From: an uncultured Oscillospiraceae bacterium
GTDB taxonomy: Bacteria > Bacillota_A > Clostridia > Oscillospirales > Oscillospiraceae
Direction: 5' to 3'
NCBI GenBank assembly: GCA_947631215.1
Contig: CANRKN010000089.1
Location: 1-8,652 of the forward strand
DNA: 8,652 bases
In this document: positions 5,474-8,652 of the stretch, one piece after another
Numbering within the stretch: position 1 is the first letter of the stretch
Layout of the letters: the number at the start of each line of letters is the position of its first letter
Notes under the pieces: generated by a model
What the model was told of the DNA's origin: nothing
What the model saw: the letters and a program-made list of their open reading frames with translations, nothing else
Database searches by the model: none
Made by a program: the position numbers and the translations under genes

Positions 5474-7263
5474 ACAGCAGGCAGACGGACAAGACCATTA
5501 CAGCCCTGTATGAGCGGCTGTCCCGTGACGATGAACTCATGGGAGACAGCAACTCCATCATAGGGCAAAAACAGATGCTGGAGGACTACGCCACCCAGCA
5601 CGGTTTCACCAACTGCGTCCACTACACGGATGACGGTTACTCTGGCGGCACCTTTGACCGCCCCAGCTGGAAACGGCTGCTAGCGGATATCGACGCCGGG
5701 AAAGTGGGGACGGTGCTGGCAAAGGACATGTCCCGTATAGGCCGTGATTATCTACAGACCGGCTTTTATACGGAGGTGCTGTTCCGGGAAAAGGGCGTGC
5801 GCTTCATCGCCATCGCCAACGGCGTGGACAGCGCGGACAAGGCCAGCGGCGAGTTCACGCCGTTCCTCAACATCATGAACGAGTGGTATCTGCGGGATTG
5901 CAGCCGGAAGCAGGTCGCCGCATTTCAGATACGGGGCAGGGCCGGGATACCGAACACCAGCAACCCGCCATACGGCTACCGCAAGGACCCGGAGGACAAG
6001 CATCACTGGCTCGTGGATGAGGAAGCCGCCGCCGTTGTCCGGCGCATCTTTCGTCTGGCGATGGAAGGGCACGGTACAGGCGACATCGCCCGTATCCTGC
6101 GGGACGACAAGGTAGAGCGGCCCTCTTACTATCTGGCAAAGCGCGGGTGCGGTACGCACCAGAAGAATCTGGACGCCGCCCGCCCCTATGACTGGGCGAG
6201 CAATACGGTCGCCGAGATCATTTCCCGGATGGAGTACCTGGGCCATACGGTAAACTTCCGTTCCTATAAGGAATCCTACAAGGACAAGCACGCGATCAAG
6301 CGTCCGCCGGAGGAATGGCTGATCTTTGAAAATGCCCACGAGGCCATTGTAGACGAGGAAACGTGGAAGCTGGCCCAGCAGATACGCAAAACGAGAAAGC
6401 GCACGGACAATGTGGAGGTCGCCAATCCTCTGACCGGCCTTGTGTACTGCGCGGAGTGCGGCGCGAAGATGTTCAACCATCGGAACCGCTCACGGGCGGA
6501 CAGGGAAAAGCGCGGACTGGACCCGGTGACGGGCCTCTACCCTTACGACCACTACGACTGTGCCACCTATTCGCGGACCATCACCCACACGGAAAGAAAG
6601 TGTTCCAGCCACTATATCACGACCCGTGCGCTCCGGGCGCTGGTATTGGACGCCATCCGCGAGGTGAGCGTCTATGCCCTCTCTGACCGGGAAGCGTTCA
6701 TCCGCCAGGTGCGGGAGGCCTCCGAGATACGGCAGAAGGAGGCGGCCCGCGATCAGAAGCGGCAGGTGTCTCAGTCAAAGCGGCGCTGTGCCGAACTGGA
6801 CGGCCTCATCAAGAAGCTGTATGAGGCATACGCCACCGGGAAAATGCCAGAGAAGCGGTATGAGATGCTGTCCGCCGATTATGAACGGGAACAGGCGGAG
6901 CTGGAGTCGTCCATCGCAGAGGGCGAAAAGAAACTGGCCGTCTATGACAGCGACACCGACCGGGCGGAGCAGTTTTTGGCGCTGGCGCGGAAATACACGG
7001 ACTTCACCGAACTGACGACGCCCATGATCTACGAGTTCGTGGACAAGATCGTCGTCCACGCGCCGGACCGCTCTACCGGGGAGCGGGTCCAGGAAGTGGA
7101 CATCTATCTGAAGTTTATCGGCAAATTCGACATTCCCCGGCCCGAACCCACGGCGGAGGAGCTGGAGAAGATGGAAAAGGACAGGCAGCGCAGGGCGTAC
7201 AACCGGGAGAAATCCCGCCGCTGCGCCCTGCGGAAAAGGCAAAAGGAGGCTGCGGCAGTATGA
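5470..7263 (+). CDS. Large serine recombinase, TnpX-like
   Basis: This 597-residue enzyme catalyses excision and insertion of the element by site-specific recombination through a phosphoserine intermediate. The N-terminal resolvase domain (about 10-160) has the catalytic serine in YERLSRDDE (Ser18) and the active-site arginines in DMSRIGRD (Arg89, Arg92). The recombinase domain follows (about 165-310, starting at NPPYGY), then a zinc ribbon with Cys327, Cys330, Cys364 and Cys378. A charged coiled coil (about 412-495) of the type that controls synapsis direction comes next, then a C-terminal domain (about 505-560, DUF4368-like) and a very basic tail. All key residues are present and the length is normal. 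The ATG is coupled to the tnpW stop, and its own stop overlaps the fic start. No attachment site could be identified in the window. Confidence 0.95.
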   Translation: MNSRQTDKTITALYERLSRDDELMGDSNSIIGQKQMLEDYATQHGFTNCVHYTDDGYSGGTFDRPSWKRLLADIDAGKVGTVLAKDMSRIGRDYLQTGFYTEVLFREKGVRFIAIANGVDSADKASGEFTPFLNIMNEWYLRDCSRKQVAAFQIRGRAGIPNTSNPPYGYRKDPEDKHHWLVDEEAAAVVRRIFRLAMEGHGTGDIARILRDDKVERPSYYLAKRGCGTHQKNLDAARPYDWASNTVAEIISRMEYLGHTVNFRSYKESYKDKHAIKRPPEEWLIFENAHEAIVDEETWKLAQQIRKTRKRTDNVEVANPLTGLVYCAECGAKMFNHRNRSRADREKRGLDPVTGLYPYDHYDCATYSRTITHTERKCSSHYITTRALRALVLDAIREVSVYALSDREAFIRQVREASEIRQKEAARDQKRQVSQSKRRCAELDGLIKKLYEAYATGKMPEKRYEMLSADYEREQAELESSIAEGEKKLAVYDSDTDRAEQFLALARKYTDFTELTTPMIYEFVDKIVVHAPDRSTGERVQEVDIYLKFIGKFDIPRPEPTAEELEKMEKDRQRRAYNREKSRRCALRKRQKEAAAV

Positions 7264-8042
7264 CGAATCGTGAATTGCTGGATCGGATCGACCGGAATGC
7301 CGCTTATATCCGGGAACACCGTCCGCTTTCCGAGGCGGAGATCAAGCAGCTGGACGCCTACTATAAGATAGGGACGACGTACAGCTCCAACGCCCTGGAG
7401 GGAAACTCTCTTACTCTCTCTGAGACGAAAGTGCTTCTGGAGGACGGTATTACCGTAGGCGGAAAGCCTCTGCGCGACTGTTACGAGGCGGCGGGCCACG
7501 GGAGAGCGTATGATCACATGGTCTCGCTGGCCAGAAGCAAGAATTTTCAGCTTACGGAGGACATTATAAAGCGGCTGCATTTTCTGTTCTACAGCGGCAT
7601 AGATGCCGAGGAAGCCGGACAGTACCGCAAAGGGCAGGTGTTCATTTCCGGCACGGAATATGTTCCGCCGACTGCAGCGGACGTACCAGCCCAAATGGCC
7701 GGGCTGATACAGGATTTGAAGCAGAAACAGACTGCGCTCCATCCTGTGGAATATGCCGCCTATGCCCATCGGCGGCTCGTTGACATCCACCCATTTCAGG
7801 ATGGCAACGGGCGGACGGCGCGGCTGCTGATGAATCTGCTCCTGATCCGGCAGGGTTATTGTGTAGTTTCCATCCCGCCCATTCTCCGGCACGATTATAT
7901 CGCCGCGCTGCAGCTTGCACAAAGGAGCGAGAACCCCTCCGACGAGGCGTTTATCCGTTTGATCGCAGAGTGCGAACTGGAAGCTCAAAAGGACTATGCC
8001 CGGATGTTCAAAATCCAGCTGCCCGGCAAGGCCAGCCAATAA
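7260..8042 (+). CDS. fic: Fic-domain protein (probable AMP transferase), class II
   Basis: Fic proteins usually transfer AMP from ATP to a hydroxyl side chain of a target protein. The motif HPFQDGNGRTAR (177-188) is complete, with catalytic His177 and the phosphate-binding GNGR. The N-terminal part carries SNALEG (43-48), matching the (S/T)xxxE(G/N) inhibitory helix motif with Glu47, upstream of the Fic core, so this is a self-inhibited class II Fic. The flap lies around GQVFISGTEYVPP (125-137). At 260 residues it is a compact form with no extra C-terminal DNA-binding domain visible. The start overlaps the recombinase stop by ATGA, so it is translated with the recombinase and ends the operon before a terminator. 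The target is unknown; roles in element maintenance, toxin-like growth control or host modification are all possible. Confidence 0.94.
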   Translation: MTNRELLDRIDRNAAYIREHRPLSEAEIKQLDAYYKIGTTYSSNALEGNSLTLSETKVLLEDGITVGGKPLRDCYEAAGHGRAYDHMVSLARSKNFQLTEDIIKRLHFLFYSGIDAEEAGQYRKGQVFISGTEYVPPTAADVPAQMAGLIQDLKQKQTALHPVEYAAYAHRRLVDIHPFQDGNGRTARLLMNLLLIRQGYCVVSIPPILRHDYIAALQLAQRSENPSDEAFIRLIAECELEAQKDYARMFKIQLPGKASQ

Positions 8043-8066
8043 CAGCCCCAATAAATCATAGACACC

Positions 8067-8108
8067 GCAGCGGCGGCTCGTGAGAGATCACGGGCCGCTT
8101 TTCGCTGC
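8067..8108 (+). terminator. Rho-independent terminator after fic
   Basis: An 11-bp stem GCGGCTCGTGA/TCACGGGCCGC (8073-8083 with 8088-8098, one G-U pair) closed by a GAGA tetraloop is followed by TTTT (8099-8102). Outer arms GCAGCG/CGCTGC (8067-8072 with 8103-8108) can extend it. It ends the tnpW-recombinase-fic operon. Confidence 0.85.
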
Positions 8109-8146
8109 ACACTTTACCCGCCGCACCGCGGCAGAAAGGAATCTAT

Positions 8147-8652
8147 ATGAGTTTTATCAATACCAGCAGCACGGCCCGTCCTGTCGTTATCGGGATCGAC
8201 CACGGCTTTGGCAATATCAAGACGGCCCACTCCTGCTTTAAGACCGGCGTGACCGACTATGACCAGGAGCCGACCTTCAAAAGCAATCTTCTTGTCTATG
8301 ATGGCCGCTATTATATCATCGGGGACGATCACAAGGAATTTACGGCGGACAAGTCGCAGGATCAGGATTATTACATCCTGACCCTGGCCGCCGTCGCGGT
8401 GGAGCTGCGCTTCCGTGATCTCACGTCAGCCCGCGTCTGCCTTGCTGCGGGCCTCCCCCTCACCTGGGTCAGCGGACAGAAGGACAGCTTTAAGACCTAT
8501 CTTCTCCAAAAAGACAGCGTGGACTTCTCTTTTCGGGGAGTAGACTATCACGTTGATTTTGCGGGCGCGGAGATATATCCGCAGGGCTTTTCCGCTGTAA
8601 CGGATAAGCTGAGGGATTTTCGCGGCGTCAATATGCTCTGCGATATCGGCAA
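8147..8652 (+). CDS. parM: ParM/StbA-like actin-type segregation ATPase, 5' part
   Basis: The gene begins at ATG 8147, with AGAAAGGA about 6 nt upstream, and is open to the window end (168 codons seen). VVIGIDHGFGNIKTAHS (residues 13-29) is the phosphate-1 loop of the actin/ParM ATPase fold. CDIG at the very end of the visible part looks like the start of the phosphate-2 region. ARVCLAAGLPLTWVSGQKDSFKTYL (about 98-122) fits ParM-like proteins, where a similar segment follows the first subdomain. These proteins form ATP-dependent filaments that partition plasmids or the circular form of conjugative elements. The partner DNA-binding protein would normally follow downstream, outside the window. 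I see no clear promoter between the fic terminator and this gene. Confidence 0.85.
   Translation, partial: MSFINTSSTARPVVIGIDHGFGNIKTAHSCFKTGVTDYDQEPTFKSNLLVYDGRYYIIGDDHKEFTADKSQDQDYYILTLAAVAVELRFRDLTSARVCLAAGLPLTWVSGQKDSFKTYLLQKDSVDFSFRGVDYHVDFAGAEIYPQGFSAVTDKLRDFRGVNMLCDIG

Noticed and set aside
5752..6480. Minus-strand open frame of 242 codons opposite the recombinase
   Set aside because: The recombinase on the plus strand has complete domains throughout this interval; the antisense frame is a composition effect.
7104..8051. Long minus-strand open frame of 315 codons opposite fic and the recombinase end
   Set aside because: It covers the well-supported fic gene and the end of the recombinase on the other strand, shows no recognisable domain and is explained by high GC at third codon positions.

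Overview
The window looks like part of an integrative conjugative or mobilisable element from a gut-type, fairly GC-rich member of the Clostridia (Bacillota). The evidence is the set of neighbours: the end of a TnpV-like protein, a TnpW-like protein, a large serine recombinase of the TnpX type with a zinc ribbon and coiled coil, an XRE-type repressor, a Fic protein and a ParM-like actin. These are typical accessory genes of Tn4451-like and related elements in Clostridia. No chromosomal housekeeping gene is visible.

Layout: 1-186 (+) is the 3' end of a tnpV-like gene. 200-4226 (-) is a two-gene operon that reads toward it. Its first gene encodes a 1053-residue single-chain RNA polymerase of the cellular RdRP/YonO superfamily, with catalytic motif DYDGD. 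Its second gene encodes a 291-residue protein I do not recognise and overlaps the first by 11 nt. A terminator at 4281-4314 separates this operon from a minus-strand XRE repressor (4349-4600). The repressor is divergent from a small plus-strand gene (4750-4956), and the intergenic region holds three regularly spaced palindromic operators. After another strong terminator (4963-5009) come a possible leader peptide, tnpW (5177-5473), the recombinase (5470-7263) and fic (7260-8042). The last three form an operon with 4-nt ATGA overlaps and end at a terminator (8073-8102). A parM-like gene starts at 8147 and runs off the window.

The most interesting content is (1) the polymerase operon, a bacterial relative of eukaryotic RNAi RdRPs and of phage YonO carried on a mobile element next to an unknown partner gene, and (2) a roughly 80-bp double-hairpin element present twice, once antisense inside the polymerase gene and once inside the 3' part of tnpW. 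Its stems differ between the copies by compensatory base pairs, and it leaves both host reading frames open, much like the coding-region palindromic elements of Rickettsia. An exact 18-bp direct repeat also lies upstream of both the polymerase operon and the tnpW-recombinase operon, which hints at common control or at a module boundary.

All family assignments are from reading motifs; no database search was run.
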